Assembly: GCA_021833365.1 (NCBI GenBank)
Contig: JAKBFV010000005.1
Span: 1 to 63,475, forward strand
Source of the DNA: Pseudomonadota bacterium
Lineage (GTDB): Bacteria; Pseudomonadota; Gammaproteobacteria; Pseudomonadales; Moraxellaceae
DNA length: 63,475 bases
Direction of reading: 5' to 3'
Both the position numbers and the translations under genes were made by a program. The notes below the pieces were generated by a model. It worked only from the letters and a program-made list of their open reading frames with translations, was not told the DNA's origin and did not search any database. Below, one piece after another: positions 47,489 to 58,104 of this stretch. Position 1 is the first letter of the stretch; each line of letters begins with the position of its first letter.

Positions 47489-47869
47489 ATGCAGTGCACT
47501 ATGCTGAAAGCCAAGCTTCACCGCGCTCGCGTCACCCACGCCGAGCTGGACTATGAAGGCTCTTGTGCCATCGATGGCGAGTTGCTCGATCTGGCAGGCA
47601 TCCTCGAATACGAGCAGATCCAGATCTATAACGTCACCAATGGCGAGCGCTTCACCACCTACGCCATCCGCGCCGAGGACGGCTCACGCATGATCTCGGT
47701 GAATGGTGCGGCGGCACACAAGGCCGGCGTCGGCGATCGCCTGATCATCTGCGCCTATGCCGCCTACAATGCCGCCGAACTGCTCAACTTCAAGCCGCAT
47801 CTCGTCTATTGCCAGGCCGACAACAGCGTCAGTCATACGATGAACGCCATCCCCGTTCAGGTCGCCTGA
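47489..47869 (+). CDS. panD: Aspartate 1-decarboxylase precursor
   Basis: A 126-residue pyruvoyl enzyme that makes beta-alanine for pantothenate. The self-cleavage site Gly-Ser is in YEGSCAIDG (residues 24-25), the catalytic region is intact, and [12 protein letters not shown] is typical. It completes panBCD. Confidence 0.96.
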   Translation: MQCTMLKAKLHRARVTHAELDYEGSCAIDGELLDLAGILEYEQIQIYNVTNGERFTTYAIRAEDGSRMISVNGAAAHKAGVGDRLIICAYAAYNAAELLNFKPHLVYCQADNSVSHTMNAIPVQVA

Positions 47870-47930
47870 CCCGCCGATCCCTCGCTGCGCTCCTCTCCCC
47901 CGGACACAAGGATGTGCCGGTGCGATCGTG

Positions 47931-47971
47931 TTGCACTGCCGGCCTTTGCCGACTAGAGTGAATGCTCTAGT
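47931..47971 (+). promoter_or_regulatory. acs promoter with overlapping operator
   Basis: TTGCAC (47931-47936), a 17-base spacer and TAGAGT (47954-47959) form a possible promoter 40 bases before acs. A perfect dyad ACTAGAG-N6-CTCTAGT (47952-47971) covers the -10 and the start point. Confidence 0.5.
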
Positions 47972-47997
47972 TCCGTCAGACCGCAAAGGACAGGGCC

Positions 47998-49938
47998 ATG
48001 TTCCCGATCGAAAAGCATCCCGTTCGCCCCGAATTCGCCGCCACCGCCCGCATCAACCGCGCCACCTATGAGGCCTGGTATCGCGAGTCCATCGAGTCGC
48101 CCGACACTTTCTTCGCAGCGCGCGCCGAAGAGCTGCTGAGCTGGAGCCGGCGCTGGGACGAGGTGTGCTCATCCGACTGGACAGGCGGGCATACCGCCTG
48201 GTTCCGCGGCGCCGAACTCAATGCCTGCTACAACTGCGTCGATCGTCATCTGCCGCGCCGTGCCGCGCAGACGGCGCTGATCTGGGAAGGCGATGAACCG
48301 GGCCAGGATCAGACCATCTCCTACCAGAAACTCTATGAAGAGGTCACCCGCCTCGCCAATGCCTTGCGCGCCCGCGGCGTGCGCCGTGGTGATCGTGTCT
48401 GCATCTATCTGCCGATGATCCCAGAAGCGGTCTACAGCATGCTCGCCTGCGCCCGTCTCGGCGCTATCCATTCCGTCGTTTTCGGTGGCTTCAGCCCCGA
48501 ATCCCTGAAAGACCGCATCATCGACGCCGGCTGCTCAGTGGTCATCACTGCCGACGAGGGCGTGCGCGGCGGCCGCAGCGTGCCGCTCAAAAGCCATACC
48601 GACAAAGCCCTGGAAAACTGCCCGGGCGTGCACAGCGTCCTCACCGTGCGCCGTACCGGCTCACCCGTACACTGGAAGCAGGGACGCGACATCTGGTACC
48701 ACGACATCGTGCCGCATATGACCACCGACTGCCCGCCGGAGCCGATGGCGGCGGAAGATCCCCTCTTCATCCTCTACACCTCGGGCTCGACCGGCAAACC
48801 GAAAGGCGTCCTGCACACCACCGCCGGCTACCTCCTGGCAGCGACGATGAGCTTTCTCTACGTCTTCGATTACCGTGAGCACGAGATCTACTGGTGTACC
48901 GCCGATGTCGGCTGGGTCACCGGACACAGCTACATCGTCTACGGCCCCCTCGCCGCCGGCGCCACCTCCCTGGTCTTCGAAGGCACGCCGACCTATCCCG
49001 ATGCCAGCCGCTTCTGGCAGGTCATCGACAAGTGGCAGGTCAACATCTTCTACACCGCTCCCACCGCCCTGCGCTCGCTGATGCGCCAGGGCGATGAACC
49101 CGTGCGCCGGGCACAAAGATCGTCGCTGCGCCTGCTCGGGTCGGTCGGTGAGCCGATCAATCCCGAAGCCTGGGAATGGTATTACCACGTCGTCGGTGAC
49201 GCGCGCTGCCCGATCGTCGACACCTGGTGGCAAACCGAGACCGGAGCGATCATGATCGCTCCCCTGCCCGGTGCCGTGGACCTCAAACCCGGCTCGGCGA
49301 CACTGCCCTTCTTTGGCGTGCGCCCGGAGATCGTCGACGCCGATGGCCAAGTGCTCAGCGGTGAATGCCACGGCAATCTGCTCCTGGCGAGCAGCTGGCC
49401 GAGCCAGATCCGCACCGTCTATGGTGATGATGAGCGGATGGTGAGCACTTACTTTTCGGCTTACCCGGGCAAGTATTTCACCGGGGATGGCGCCCGTCGC
49501 GACGCTGACGGTTACTACTGGATCACCGGTCGCGTCGATGACGTGCTCAACGTCTCCGGCCATCGCCTCGGCACCGCCGAGATCGAATCAGCCCTGGTCC
49601 TGCACGACGCTGTCGCCGAGGCGGCGGTGGTCGGTTTTCCGCACGACATCAAGGGCCAGGGCATCTACGCCTATGTCACCTTGATGGCCGGGGTGAGCGC
49701 CAGTGAGGCCCTGCTCAAGGAACTGCAGAAGTTCGTCGGCCAGGCCATCGGCGCCATCGCGCGCCCGGACGTCATCCAGTTCGCCGGCACCCTGCCGCGC
49801 ACGCGCTCCGGCAAGATCATGCGCCGCATCCTACGCAAGATCGCTGAAGGCGAGCTGGGTCAGCTCGGCGATACCTCGACGCTGGCCGACCCTTCCGTCC
49901 TCGAAGATCTCATCGCGCACCGGGTGGCGCCGCGCTGA
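47998..49938 (+). CDS. acs: Acetyl-CoA synthetase
   Basis: A 646-residue AMP-forming acetate-CoA ligase. It has the P-loop-like [47 protein letters not shown] and the C-terminal [15 protein letters not shown], whose lysine is the usual acetylation site. It activates acetate for central metabolism. In Pseudomonas the corresponding acsB also follows the panBCD block. Confidence 0.96.
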   Translation: MFPIEKHPVRPEFAATARINRATYEAWYRESIESPDTFFAARAEELLSWSRRWDEVCSSDWTGGHTAWFRGAELNACYNCVDRHLPRRAAQTALIWEGDEPGQDQTISYQKLYEEVTRLANALRARGVRRGDRVCIYLPMIPEAVYSMLACARLGAIHSVVFGGFSPESLKDRIIDAGCSVVITADEGVRGGRSVPLKSHTDKALENCPGVHSVLTVRRTGSPVHWKQGRDIWYHDIVPHMTTDCPPEPMAAEDPLFILYTSGSTGKPKGVLHTTAGYLLAATMSFLYVFDYREHEIYWCTADVGWVTGHSYIVYGPLAAGATSLVFEGTPTYPDASRFWQVIDKWQVNIFYTAPTALRSLMRQGDEPVRRAQRSSLRLLGSVGEPINPEAWEWYYHVVGDARCPIVDTWWQTETGAIMIAPLPGAVDLKPGSATLPFFGVRPEIVDADGQVLSGECHGNLLLASSWPSQIRTVYGDDERMVSTYFSAYPGKYFTGDGARRDADGYYWITGRVDDVLNVSGHRLGTAEIESALVLHDAVAEAAVVGFPHDIKGQGIYAYVTLMAGVSASEALLKELQKFVGQAIGAIARPDVIQFAGTLPRTRSGKIMRRILRKIAEGELGQLGDTSTLADPSVLEDLIAHRVAPR

Positions 49939-51606
49939 TCAATCAAAGGCGCGTCGCCAGGCGCGCCGCAACACCGCCTGCACCGGCGCGCCCTGCGCCA
50001 GGCCGCCATACATCTGCGCGCCGCTGCGCGCCAGACGCGAGTCGCAATAGGCGAAGGCGTCGGCACTGGGGGCATAGCGCAGCATGAGGCTGGCCTGCAG
50101 CAGGATGGCGAGACGGTCGACGCAGTAGCGGGCGCCGTATTCGAGCTCAGCGTCATTCCAGCTCTCCATCTGAGCGCGCAATTCGCGCACGCCGGCAGCG
50201 AGCAGAGGATGCTGCGCGCCCGCTTGCAGGATCTCGGCGAACAGAACGGGCAGGGCCTGTGGCGATTTGTGCAGGACGCGCAGAACGTCCAGACACTGCA
50301 CATTGCCGCTGCCTTCCCAGATGGCATTGATCGGCGCCTCGCGATAGAGACGCGGTAACATGCAGGTCTCCATGACGCCGGTGCCACCGATGCACTCCAT
50401 GGCCTCATAGGCGTGCTGCGGTGTCCGTTTGCAGATCCAGTACTTGCCGATGGCGACGGCGATGCGGGCGAGCAGCTTCTCCTCCTCACTCGTGCCATCG
50501 AGCGCACGCGCCATGCGCATGCTGAGCAGCAGGGCGGCTTCGCTCTCCAGCGCCAGGTCGGCGAGGACATTCTGCATCAGCGGCTGCTGCACCAGCAGGC
50601 GCCCGAAGGCGCGACGGCGCGACGCGTGATGGGTGGCCTGGGTGAAGGCCATGCGCATGCCCGCCGCCGAGCCGATCATGCAGTCGAAGCGCGTCAGGCT
50701 GACCATCTCGAGGATGGTGGCGATGCCGCGCCCCTCCTCCCCGACCAGCCAGCCGAGGGCGCCGCGCAGTTCGACCTCGCTGGAAGCATTCGAGGCGTTA
50801 CCCATCTTCTCCTTGAGGCGAACGAGTTCGAGCATGTTTTTCTCACCCTCGTCGCGCCAGCGTGGCACCAAGAAGCAGGACAGCCCGCCCGGCGCCTGCG
50901 CCAGCATGAGAAAGGCGTCGCTCATCGGCGCCGAGAGAAAAAACTTGTGTCCGACCAGCTCATAGGCACCAGCCGCAGCGAGTGGATAGGCGCGCGTCGT
51001 GTTGCTGCGCACGTCCGATCCACCCTGTTTCTCGGTCATGCCCATGCCCAGGGTCAGACCGCGCTTGTGCGGCGCCGGGATGTTGCGCTCATCATACTGG
51101 CGCGACAGCAGGCCCTCACGCCAGAAAGATAGAGATGGCGCTGCGCGCAGCGCCGGCATGGCGGCGAAGCTCATGGTGATGGGGCAGCCATGCCCGGCCT
51201 CGACCTGGGTGTGCAGATAGCAGAAAGCGGCGCGCTCAGCATGGACACCAACGCCCGGCTCACTCCAGGGCAGGGCGTGCAAGCCATGCGCGATCGCCGT
51301 CTGCATGAGCTGGTGATAGGCCGGATGATAGGTCACCTGATCGAGGCGTCGACCATAGGCGTCATGCGTCGCCAGTTCCGGCCGGTAGCGATTGGCGGCA
51401 TCGCCGAGATGCAGATACTCGGCGCGTCCGATCTGCTGTCCAAAAGCCTGCAGACGTGTCGCCGCACCAGCGCGCGCATCGCGTTCGACAGCGGCGCGCA
51501 AAGGCGCATCCTCACCGAAAAGATCATAGTCGACGAGTTCCTCGACGACATTCTCGACCGCATGCGTCTGCCAGCGCGCAGCCGGCGCCTCGCTCTTCCT
51601 ATCCAT
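49939..51606 (-). CDS. AidB-like acyl-CoA dehydrogenase
   Basis: A 555-residue ACAD of the AidB type. Typical segments are GMGMTEKQGGSDVRSNTT, FFLSAPMSDAFLMLAQAPGG and INAIWEGSGNVQCLDVLRVL, which holds the catalytic Glu. E. coli AidB is a DNA-binding flavoprotein of the adaptive response; many homologues are simply acyl-CoA dehydrogenases. It is divergent from a Rieske protein across a region packed with palindromes. Confidence 0.9.
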   Translation of the reverse strand: MDRKSEAPAARWQTHAVENVVEELVDYDLFGEDAPLRAAVERDARAGAATRLQAFGQQIGRAEYLHLGDAANRYRPELATHDAYGRRLDQVTYHPAYHQLMQTAIAHGLHALPWSEPGVGVHAERAAFCYLHTQVEAGHGCPITMSFAAMPALRAAPSLSFWREGLLSRQYDERNIPAPHKRGLTLGMGMTEKQGGSDVRSNTTRAYPLAAAGAYELVGHKFFLSAPMSDAFLMLAQAPGGLSCFLVPRWRDEGEKNMLELVRLKEKMGNASNASSEVELRGALGWLVGEEGRGIATILEMVSLTRFDCMIGSAAGMRMAFTQATHHASRRRAFGRLLVQQPLMQNVLADLALESEAALLLSMRMARALDGTSEEEKLLARIAVAIGKYWICKRTPQHAYEAMECIGGTGVMETCMLPRLYREAPINAIWEGSGNVQCLDVLRVLHKSPQALPVLFAEILQAGAQHPLLAAGVRELRAQMESWNDAELEYGARYCVDRLAILLQASLMLRYAPSADAFAYCDSRLARSGAQMYGGLAQGAPVQAVLRRAWRRAFD

Positions 51607-51631
51607 ACGACCACCCTCCCACCATCCTCGC

Positions 51632-51675
51632 GTCATTATTACTCATAATGACATAAAATTTTATGTTGGTACATA
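51632..51675. promoter_or_regulatory. Cluster of three palindromes between the aidB-like and Rieske genes
   Basis: GTCATTAT-N5-ATAATGAC (51632-51652), CATAAAATTTTATG (51652-51665, perfect) and TATGT-N4-ACATA (51662-51675) run into each other in an AT-rich stretch 26 bases upstream of the aidB start. They look like operators for a divergent promoter pair. Confidence 0.6.
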
Positions 51676-51735
51676 TAAGGCATTCCACCAAGGTCATCCG
51701 ACTGTGCTAGTCTGCCTGCAGACAGGAGCACCCTG

Positions 51736-52068
51736 ATGACCGTCCTACCTGACATCGACCCTTACGCCATGCGTGACCTGGAAACGCGCAGCTGCCTCGT
51801 GCAGGGGCAGGAACTCGTCATCCTGCGTCATGACGATCACTGGTACGTCTATCTCAACAGCTGTCCGCACCTCGGCATTCCCCTCAACTTCATCGCCGAC
51901 GACTTTCTCGATCTCGATCGCCAACATTTCATCTGCGCCAACCATGGCGCCCTCTTTCGCTACGAGGATGGCTTGTGCATCAGCGGCCCGTGCAGCGGCC
52001 AGCGCCTGCGCCAGTTCCCCTGTGTCGTCGACGCCGGGCGTCTGCACGTCGATATGCTCGATCTATAA
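51736..52068 (+). CDS. Rieske-type [2Fe-2S] protein
   Basis: A 110-residue stand-alone Rieske domain with both cluster motifs: CPHLG (Cys, His) and CANHGALF (Cys, His). It resembles small ferredoxin-like Rieske proteins such as the NirD group. It probably transfers electrons to an unidentified oxygenase or reductase. A CAGGAGC ribosome binding site precedes the ATG; dksA follows after 78 bases. Confidence 0.9.
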   Translation: MTVLPDIDPYAMRDLETRSCLVQGQELVILRHDDHWYVYLNSCPHLGIPLNFIADDFLDLDRQHFICANHGALFRYEDGLCISGPCSGQRLRQFPCVVDAGRLHVDMLDL

Positions 52069-52146
52069 AATGTAAAAATTGCAGGCGCGCTCGCTTCCTG
52101 TTATAGATAGCGGTTCGCAAGCTAGTATTTTGCCGTAGAGAAGAAC

Positions 52147-52665
52147 ATGGCTACCAAGACGAGTACCCCGCAGAGCAGCGACAGCAGCAAAAGCACCGCC
52201 AAGAGCAGCAAGGCACGCGCCACCAAGGCGGCGCATGCGAGCAGCCCCGCAGTGCTGATCCACGGCCAGCCGGCTTATGCCGAAAGTGCCGGGGAAGCTT
52301 ATATGAATGCCGCCCAGAAGACGCACTTTCGCGCCATCCTCGAAGCCTGGAAGCGCGAGCTGATGGAAGAGGTCGATCGCACCTTGCACTATATGCAGGA
52401 CGAATCAGCCAACCTGCCCGATCCGGTCGATCGCGCCTCGCAGGAGGAGGAGTTCTCTCTCGAGCTGCGCACACGCGACCGCGAGCGCAAGCTCATCCGC
52501 AAGATCGATGAGACGCTGAAGAGCCTCGATGAGGATGACTACGGCTATTGCGCGACCTGTGGTGAAAAGATCGGCATCCGCCGTCTCGAGGCGCGACCGA
52601 CGGCAACCTTGTGCATCGACTGCAAGACCCTCGCCGAAATCAAGGAAAAGCAGTTGCAAGGCTGA
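52147..52665 (+). CDS. dksA: RNA polymerase-binding transcription factor DksA
   Basis: A 172-residue DksA: Lys/Ser/Ala-rich N-terminal tail, coiled coil with the acidic tip DPVDRASQEEE, and the C-terminal zinc finger CATC/CIDC (four cysteines). It works with ppGpp at stable-RNA and amino-acid promoters, e.g. the tRNA-tuf promoter at the window start. Confidence 0.96.
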   Translation: MATKTSTPQSSDSSKSTAKSSKARATKAAHASSPAVLIHGQPAYAESAGEAYMNAAQKTHFRAILEAWKRELMEEVDRTLHYMQDESANLPDPVDRASQEEEFSLELRTRDRERKLIRKIDETLKSLDEDDYGYCATCGEKIGIRRLEARPTATLCIDCKTLAEIKEKQLQG

Positions 52666-52673
52666 GTTTCGCC

Positions 52674-53531
52674 GTGCCGTTCATCCCGGTGGGCCGCTTC
52701 GCCCCCTCGCCCACCGGCCCCCTGCATCGCGGCTCCCTGTTCGTCGCTGTCGCCAGCTATATCGATGCGCGCGCGCGCGGTGGCCGCTGGCTGTTGCGCA
52801 TCGAGGATCTCGACACGCAGCGCTGCCGGCCGGAATATGACACCCTGATCCTGCAAACCCTGCAGCGTTACGCCCTGTCCTGGGATGGCGAGGTGTGGCG
52901 GCAAAGTCAGCGCCATGCGATCTATGCCGACCATTTACAGCGTCTGCACGCCCACCCAGGCCTCTACGCCTGCCGTTGCTCGCGCTTGCGCCTGCGCGGC
53001 CAGGAGTGCTATCCGGGCACCTGTCGCCACCTCGCTCTCGCCATGAGCGGACACGCCCTGCGCGTCTGCGTCGATGCGCGCCGTATCGATTTCGACGATC
53101 GTCTCCACGGCGCGCAGAGCGATCAACCGGCGACACAGTGCGGCGACTTCGTGGTCTGGCGGCGCGAACAGGGGGCCGCCTACCAGCTCGCCGTCGTCGT
53201 CGATGATGCCCTCAGCGGCGTCAACAGCGTCCTGCGCGGCGCCGATCTGCTCGACAATACCGCGCGCCAGATCTTTCTGCAGCAGATGCTCGGCCTGGCC
53301 CGGCCCGAGTACACCCACCTGCCCCTGCTGCGCGATGCGCAGGGACGCAAACTGAGCAAGCAAAACCACGCACCGGCGATCAGCCTGGAGGATCCGGTCA
53401 GCGAACTCGCCGCCGTCCTCGCCGCGCTCGGTCACCCGGTCTCGCCTCCTCTCTGTCGCCAGGGCTGCGCCGCCATGCTCGCCGCCGTCGCCAGCGACTG
53501 GGATGTGCGCCGTATCCCGCTTCCAGCATGA
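52674..53531 (+). CDS. gluQ: Glutamyl-Q tRNA(Asp) synthetase
   Basis: A 285-residue truncated class I GluRS paralogue that attaches glutamate to queuosine of tRNA-Asp. It shows GRFAPSPTGPLHRGSL (HIGH-type), a Cys cluster (CRCSRLRLRGQEC) and the KMSKS-type KLSKQN; the anticodon-binding domain is absent as in the family. I chose the GTG at 52674 because the family N-terminus begins right after it, although its ribosome binding site is weak. Confidence 0.92.
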   Translation: MPFIPVGRFAPSPTGPLHRGSLFVAVASYIDARARGGRWLLRIEDLDTQRCRPEYDTLILQTLQRYALSWDGEVWRQSQRHAIYADHLQRLHAHPGLYACRCSRLRLRGQECYPGTCRHLALAMSGHALRVCVDARRIDFDDRLHGAQSDQPATQCGDFVVWRREQGAAYQLAVVVDDALSGVNSVLRGADLLDNTARQIFLQQMLGLARPEYTHLPLLRDAQGRKLSKQNHAPAISLEDPVSELAAVLAALGHPVSPPLCRQGCAAMLAAVASDWDVRRIPLPA

Positions 53532-53583
53532 CAGCGGGCAGCGCGTCTGCTAGGCTTGGCGGAACTGATCCGGTGAACCACTG

Positions 53584-53760
53584 ATGTATATCGATCGTCT
53601 GGTCTTGCTCATTCTGGTCGGTCTCTACCTGCTATCGCCAGCCTTTCTGGCTTGGTGGAGTCAGGGCGCCTCGGCCTGGTATCGTCCCTATCTGCTCTGG
53701 GTATTGCTCATTTTCATCGGCTATTGGGCCAGTTCCGGGCAGGATCACGATGATCTTTAG
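53584..53760 (+). CDS. Small membrane protein upstream of cbrA (CbrX-like)
   Basis: A 58-residue protein beginning MYIDRLVLLILVGLYLLSPA, with two hydrophobic segments (about residues 5-24 and 36-52) and a charged tail DHDDL. Its end overlaps the cbrA start by 11 bases, so cbrA translation is probably coupled to it. A small gene also lies between gluQ and cbrA in Pseudomonas (CbrX, from memory); equivalence is inferred from position. Confidence 0.72.
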   Translation: MYIDRLVLLILVGLYLLSPAFLAWWSQGASAWYRPYLLWVLLIFIGYWASSGQDHDDL

Positions 53761-56701
53761 TCTGTCACACGTGCTGCTCATGGGCGTGAGCTATCTGCTC
53801 CTGCTCTTCATCGTCGCCTATGTCAGCGATTCCGGCATCATCCCGGTACGCCTGTTGCGCCATCCCGTCGTCTACGTCCTGTCTCTCGGCGTCTATGTCT
53901 CGGCCTGGGCCATTTTCGGGGCGGTCGGCTTCGCTCACGACATGGGCTATGAATTCCTCGCTTACTACATCGGCATCTCCGGCGCCTTCCTGCTCGCCCC
54001 CATCCTGCTTGGACCGGTGCTGCGTCTGGCGCGCACCTACCATCTCGGCTCACTCGCCGATCTTTTCGCCTACCGCTACCGCAGCCAGGCCGTCGGTGCC
54101 CTCACCTCGCTGGCGATGACGGTGAGCGTCATGGCCCTGCTCGCCATGCAGATTCAGGCGGTGGCGGACAGCATCGGCATCATGACGCATCAGGACCAGC
54201 CCAATACCCTGGCCTTGTGGTTCTGCATCATCGTCACCGTCTTCACTTTGCTCTTCGGTACCCGCCACATCACCCCCCGCGAAAAACACGAAGGTCTGGT
54301 GGTGGCGATCGCCCTCGAGTCCCTGCTCAAACTCGTCGCCTTTCTCAGCCTCGGCGCCTTCGCTTATTTCCGTGTCCTCGGCGGCCCGCACGGCCTCAAG
54401 TCCTGGCTCGAGGCGAATCCGCAGAATCTGCAGATGCTCTATACCCCGCTGCATGAAGGCTCCTGGCACAGCTTGATGCTGGCCTTCTTTTTTTCTGCTG
54501 TTCTGATGCCCTTCATGTATCAGATGACCTTCACCGAGAACCAGAACCCCGGTCACCTCAAACGCGCCAGCTGGGGATTCCCCCTCTATCTGCTGCTCAT
54601 CGCCCTACCCGTCCCGCTGATCCTGTGGGCCGGTGTCAAACTGGTCAATTACGAGATCGACCCGGAGTACTTCAGCCTCGCTGTCGCCATGGCGGCACAT
54701 ACGCCCCTGCTCGCCCTGCTGGTCTTCGTCGCCGGCCTGTCCGCCGCCAGCGGCGTCATCATCGTCACCACCTTGGCGCTGGCGTCGATGAACCTCACCC
54801 ACCTCATCCTGCCCATCTATGCGCCGCCGCAGGAAGCCAATCTCTATGACTGGCTGCTGCGCATGCGCCGCCGCCTGATCGTGGCCCTGATCATGCTCGC
54901 CTACGCCCTCTTCGTCGCTCTCGATAAGCAGCACACGCTCACCGAGATGGGCACCATCACCTTTGTCGGCACCCTGCAGTTCGCTCCCGGCCTGGTCGGT
55001 GTGCTGTTCTGGCCACGCGGCAACCGTGTCGGCCTGGTCTGGGGACTGGGCACCGGCATGGCGATCTGGTTCATCGCCCTGGTCATCCCCTTCCTGCTGC
55101 AGATCGAGCTCTTCCATTTCCGCTTCGGCAACATCGAGTTCACCGGCAATCCCGCCTACTGGCAAGACGTCGGCGTCATCGCCACCTTCGCCAACAGCGT
55201 GATCTTCACCCTCTTTTCCATCCTCGCGCCGCAGAGCGAGGCGGAGGCGCTGGCCGCTGCCAGTTGTTCCGTCGACAATCTGCGCCGACCGCAACGCTGG
55301 GAACTGGCGGCGCACAAAGCGCAGGACTTCACCGACGCACTGACGCCGCATCTCGGTCGCCTGTCGGCGGAAAGCGAAGTGCAGCAAGCCCTGCACGATC
55401 TGCACATGCCGCCACAGGAGTCACGCCCCTACGCCCTGCGCCGCCTGCGCGACCAGCTCGAATCCAACCTCTCCGGTCTGCTCGGACCGGCCATCGCCCA
55501 GGAGTTGCTCGATCAGGCCGTCCCCTACAAGATCCGCGCCGAACAGATCGCCGGCGAAGACATCCACTACACCGAATCGCGCCTCGAGGAGTACCGCAAT
55601 AAACTCTCCGGCCTCGCCGGTGAACTCGATTCCCTGCGTCGCTTTCACCGCCAGACCCTGTTCGACCTGCCGCTCGGCGTCTTTACCCTGGGTAAGGATC
55701 AGGAGATCCTGAGCTGGAATCAGGCGATGATGCAGCTCACCGGCATCACCGACCGCGACATCATCGGCGCGCACCTGAATGCCCTGCCGATACCCTGGAG
55801 CACCTTGTTCATCGGCTATATCGAGGGCGATCTGGCGCCGCGCCCACGCCACCACGTCGAGTATCAGGGGCGCCAGCTCTGGGTGAGCATGAACCGCGCC
55901 CTCATCGTCGGCGAGGATCTGGTCATGGATGACAGCCAGGTGGTGGTGGTCGAGGACGTCACTGCCTTGCACACCATGGAGGCACAACTGACGCACCGTG
56001 AGCGCCTCGTCTCCATCGGCACCTTCGCCGCCGGCGTCGCCCATGAGATCGGTAATCCGATCACCGCCATCGCCTGTCTGGCACAGAATCTGCGCGCCGA
56101 GAGCGAAGATCCCGACATCCGTGAAGCCAGCACACAGATCGTCGAGCAGACACGGCGGGTGTCGCAGACCGTGCAGTCGATGGTCGTCTTCGCGCGTGGT
56201 GGTAATACCCACGGCAGCCAGCATGAGAGCGTCCCCATCCGCGTCTGCGTCGAAGAGTCGATACGTCTGCTACAGCTGGTGCCGGGCGGCCGCGACTATC
56301 AGTTCGTCAACGAATGCGACGTCGATGCCTATGCACACGGCGATCAGCAGGAGCTCATGCAGGTCTTCGTCAATTTGCTGTCGAACGCCCGCGACGCTTC
56401 GCCCCTCGGCGGCCGCATCGTCGTACGCTGTGACGGCAATGAACACACGCTGACGATCGAAGTCGAGGATTTTGGCAGCGGCCTGTCGGCGGCCATCCGC
56501 CCCCATCTTTTCGAGCCTTTCGCCACCACCAAGGACATCGGCAAGGGCACCGGCCTCGGTCTCGCTCTGGTGCATGGCATCATCGGCGCCCATCATGGCA
56601 AAATCCAGATGATCGATAAGGCTGACTACGATCAAGGTCAGGGAGTCATCGCCCGCATTACCCTGCCGGGTCAGATCGCACAGCAGTCGGGAGCGTCTTA
56701 A
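53750..56701 (+). CDS. cbrA: Sensor histidine kinase CbrA with transporter domain
   Basis: A 983-residue protein combining an SSS-type transporter domain of about 13 helices (residues 1-500), a STAC-like linker, a PAS domain (about 630-740), a HisKA domain with phospho-accepting H765 in GVAHEIGNP, and a HATPase domain ([28 protein letters not shown]). CbrA senses carbon/nitrogen state and phosphorylates CbrB, allowing use of poorer carbon sources. The cbrB start overlaps its stop by one base. Confidence 0.94.
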   Translation: MIFSLSHVLLMGVSYLLLLFIVAYVSDSGIIPVRLLRHPVVYVLSLGVYVSAWAIFGAVGFAHDMGYEFLAYYIGISGAFLLAPILLGPVLRLARTYHLGSLADLFAYRYRSQAVGALTSLAMTVSVMALLAMQIQAVADSIGIMTHQDQPNTLALWFCIIVTVFTLLFGTRHITPREKHEGLVVAIALESLLKLVAFLSLGAFAYFRVLGGPHGLKSWLEANPQNLQMLYTPLHEGSWHSLMLAFFFSAVLMPFMYQMTFTENQNPGHLKRASWGFPLYLLLIALPVPLILWAGVKLVNYEIDPEYFSLAVAMAAHTPLLALLVFVAGLSAASGVIIVTTLALASMNLTHLILPIYAPPQEANLYDWLLRMRRRLIVALIMLAYALFVALDKQHTLTEMGTITFVGTLQFAPGLVGVLFWPRGNRVGLVWGLGTGMAIWFIALVIPFLLQIELFHFRFGNIEFTGNPAYWQDVGVIATFANSVIFTLFSILAPQSEAEALAAASCSVDNLRRPQRWELAAHKAQDFTDALTPHLGRLSAESEVQQALHDLHMPPQESRPYALRRLRDQLESNLSGLLGPAIAQELLDQAVPYKIRAEQIAGEDIHYTESRLEEYRNKLSGLAGELDSLRRFHRQTLFDLPLGVFTLGKDQEILSWNQAMMQLTGITDRDIIGAHLNALPIPWSTLFIGYIEGDLAPRPRHHVEYQGRQLWVSMNRALIVGEDLVMDDSQVVVVEDVTALHTMEAQLTHRERLVSIGTFAAGVAHEIGNPITAIACLAQNLRAESEDPDIREASTQIVEQTRRVSQTVQSMVVFARGGNTHGSQHESVPIRVCVEESIRLLQLVPGGRDYQFVNECDVDAYAHGDQQELMQVFVNLLSNARDASPLGGRIVVRCDGNEHTLTIEVEDFGSGLSAAIRPHLFEPFATTKDIGKGTGLGLALVHGIIGAHHGKIQMIDKADYDQGQGVIARITLPGQIAQQSGAS

Positions 56702-58026
56702 TGGCCAACATCCTCATCGTCGAAGACGAAAGCATCATCCGTACCGCCTTGCGCCGTCTGCTCGAGCGCCACGAGCATCAGGTGCAGGAGGCCGGCTCGG
56801 TGAGTGAAGCGCGCAGCGTCGATGCGAGCCAGCTCGACCTGGTGATCTCCGATGTGCGCTTGCCCGGCGAGGAAGGCACCGAGCTGATCGCCCTCATGCG
56901 TCCGGTTCCCGTCCTGATCATGACCTCCTACGGCAGCGTCAAATCAGCGGTCGACGCGATGAAAGATGGCGCCGTCGACTACATCACCAAGCCCTTCGAT
57001 CACGAGGAGATGGTGCAGACGGTCGAACGCATCCTGCAGCAGCGTCAGCAGGGGGAACGTGGCCGCGCCAGCAGCGCTGAACGCACGCCGGCACAGATGG
57101 TCGGACAATGCCCGGCCATGCTCGAGGTCTTTCTGCGTATCCGTAAAGTCGCACCGATCCCCTCGACGGTGCTCATCCTCGGCGAATCGGGCACTGGCAA
57201 GGAACTGGTGGCGCGCGCTCTGCACGAGCAGTCGACGCGCGCGCGCGGCCCGCTGATCTCGGTCAACTGCGCTGCCATTCCGGAGAACCTCATCGAGTCG
57301 GAGCTGTTCGGCTATGAGAAGGGCGCCTTCACCGGCGCTCAGGCCAGCCGCAAAGGCCTGGTCGAGGCCGCCGACGGCGGTACGCTCTTCCTCGATGAGA
57401 TCGGTGAACTGCCGCTCGAGGCGCAGGCGCGTCTGCTGCGCCTGCTGCAGGAGAAAGAGGTACGCCGCATCGGTGCCACGCAGGCGCGCCAGATCGACGT
57501 GCGCATGATCGCTGCCACCCATCGCCCGCTCAAACAACTAGCCAGCGAAGGGCGCTTCCGTGAAGATCTATTCTATCGCCTCAATGTCTTCGAGATCCGC
57601 CTGCCGCCGTTGCGCGAACGCGGTGACGACATCCTGCTGCTCGCCGATCGCCTGCTCGAGCGCAATTGCCAAAAATTATCGGTGACAGCGATGCGCTTCT
57701 CGGCGTCAGCGCGCCAGGCCATCCTCCACCATGACTGGCCAGGCAATGTGCGTGAGCTGGAGAACGCCATCGAGCGCGCGATCATCCTCTGTGACAATGG
57801 CGATATCAGCAGCGAGCACCTCGGCCTCGGAGACGGCATGGAGGAGGCCTTGGAAGCCGTGGATCTGCCTCAATCGACCTCGCTCGAGGACTATTTCACG
57901 CAGTTCGTGCGCAAGCATCAGGAGCAGATGTCGGAGACCGAACTGGCCCAAAAACTCGGCATCAGCCGCAAGACCTTGTGGGAACGCCGCCAGCGTTTGA
58001 ACCTGCCACGCAAACGCGATGGCTGA
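56701..58026 (+). CDS. cbrB: Sigma-54 response regulator CbrB
   Basis: A 441-residue NtrC-family activator: receiver domain with phospho-Asp D51 (VISDVRLPG), AAA+ domain ([28 protein letters not shown]) and a C-terminal Fis-type HTH ([19 protein letters not shown]). In Pseudomonas it activates crcZ and amino-acid catabolic operons. The CrcZ-like RNA at 43.3 kb, with a sigma-54 promoter, is its most likely local target. Confidence 0.95.
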   Translation: MANILIVEDESIIRTALRRLLERHEHQVQEAGSVSEARSVDASQLDLVISDVRLPGEEGTELIALMRPVPVLIMTSYGSVKSAVDAMKDGAVDYITKPFDHEEMVQTVERILQQRQQGERGRASSAERTPAQMVGQCPAMLEVFLRIRKVAPIPSTVLILGESGTGKELVARALHEQSTRARGPLISVNCAAIPENLIESELFGYEKGAFTGAQASRKGLVEAADGGTLFLDEIGELPLEAQARLLRLLQEKEVRRIGATQARQIDVRMIAATHRPLKQLASEGRFREDLFYRLNVFEIRLPPLRERGDDILLLADRLLERNCQKLSVTAMRFSASARQAILHHDWPGNVRELENAIERAIILCDNGDISSEHLGLGDGMEEALEAVDLPQSTSLEDYFTQFVRKHQEQMSETELAQKLGISRKTLWERRQRLNLPRKRDG

Positions 58027-58104
58027 GCGACTTCTGCGCCGTCCCCATGATGACGTGTACCGAACTTTAAAAGCACCACTCACCACCCTAGGGAGGCAGC
58101 AGCG

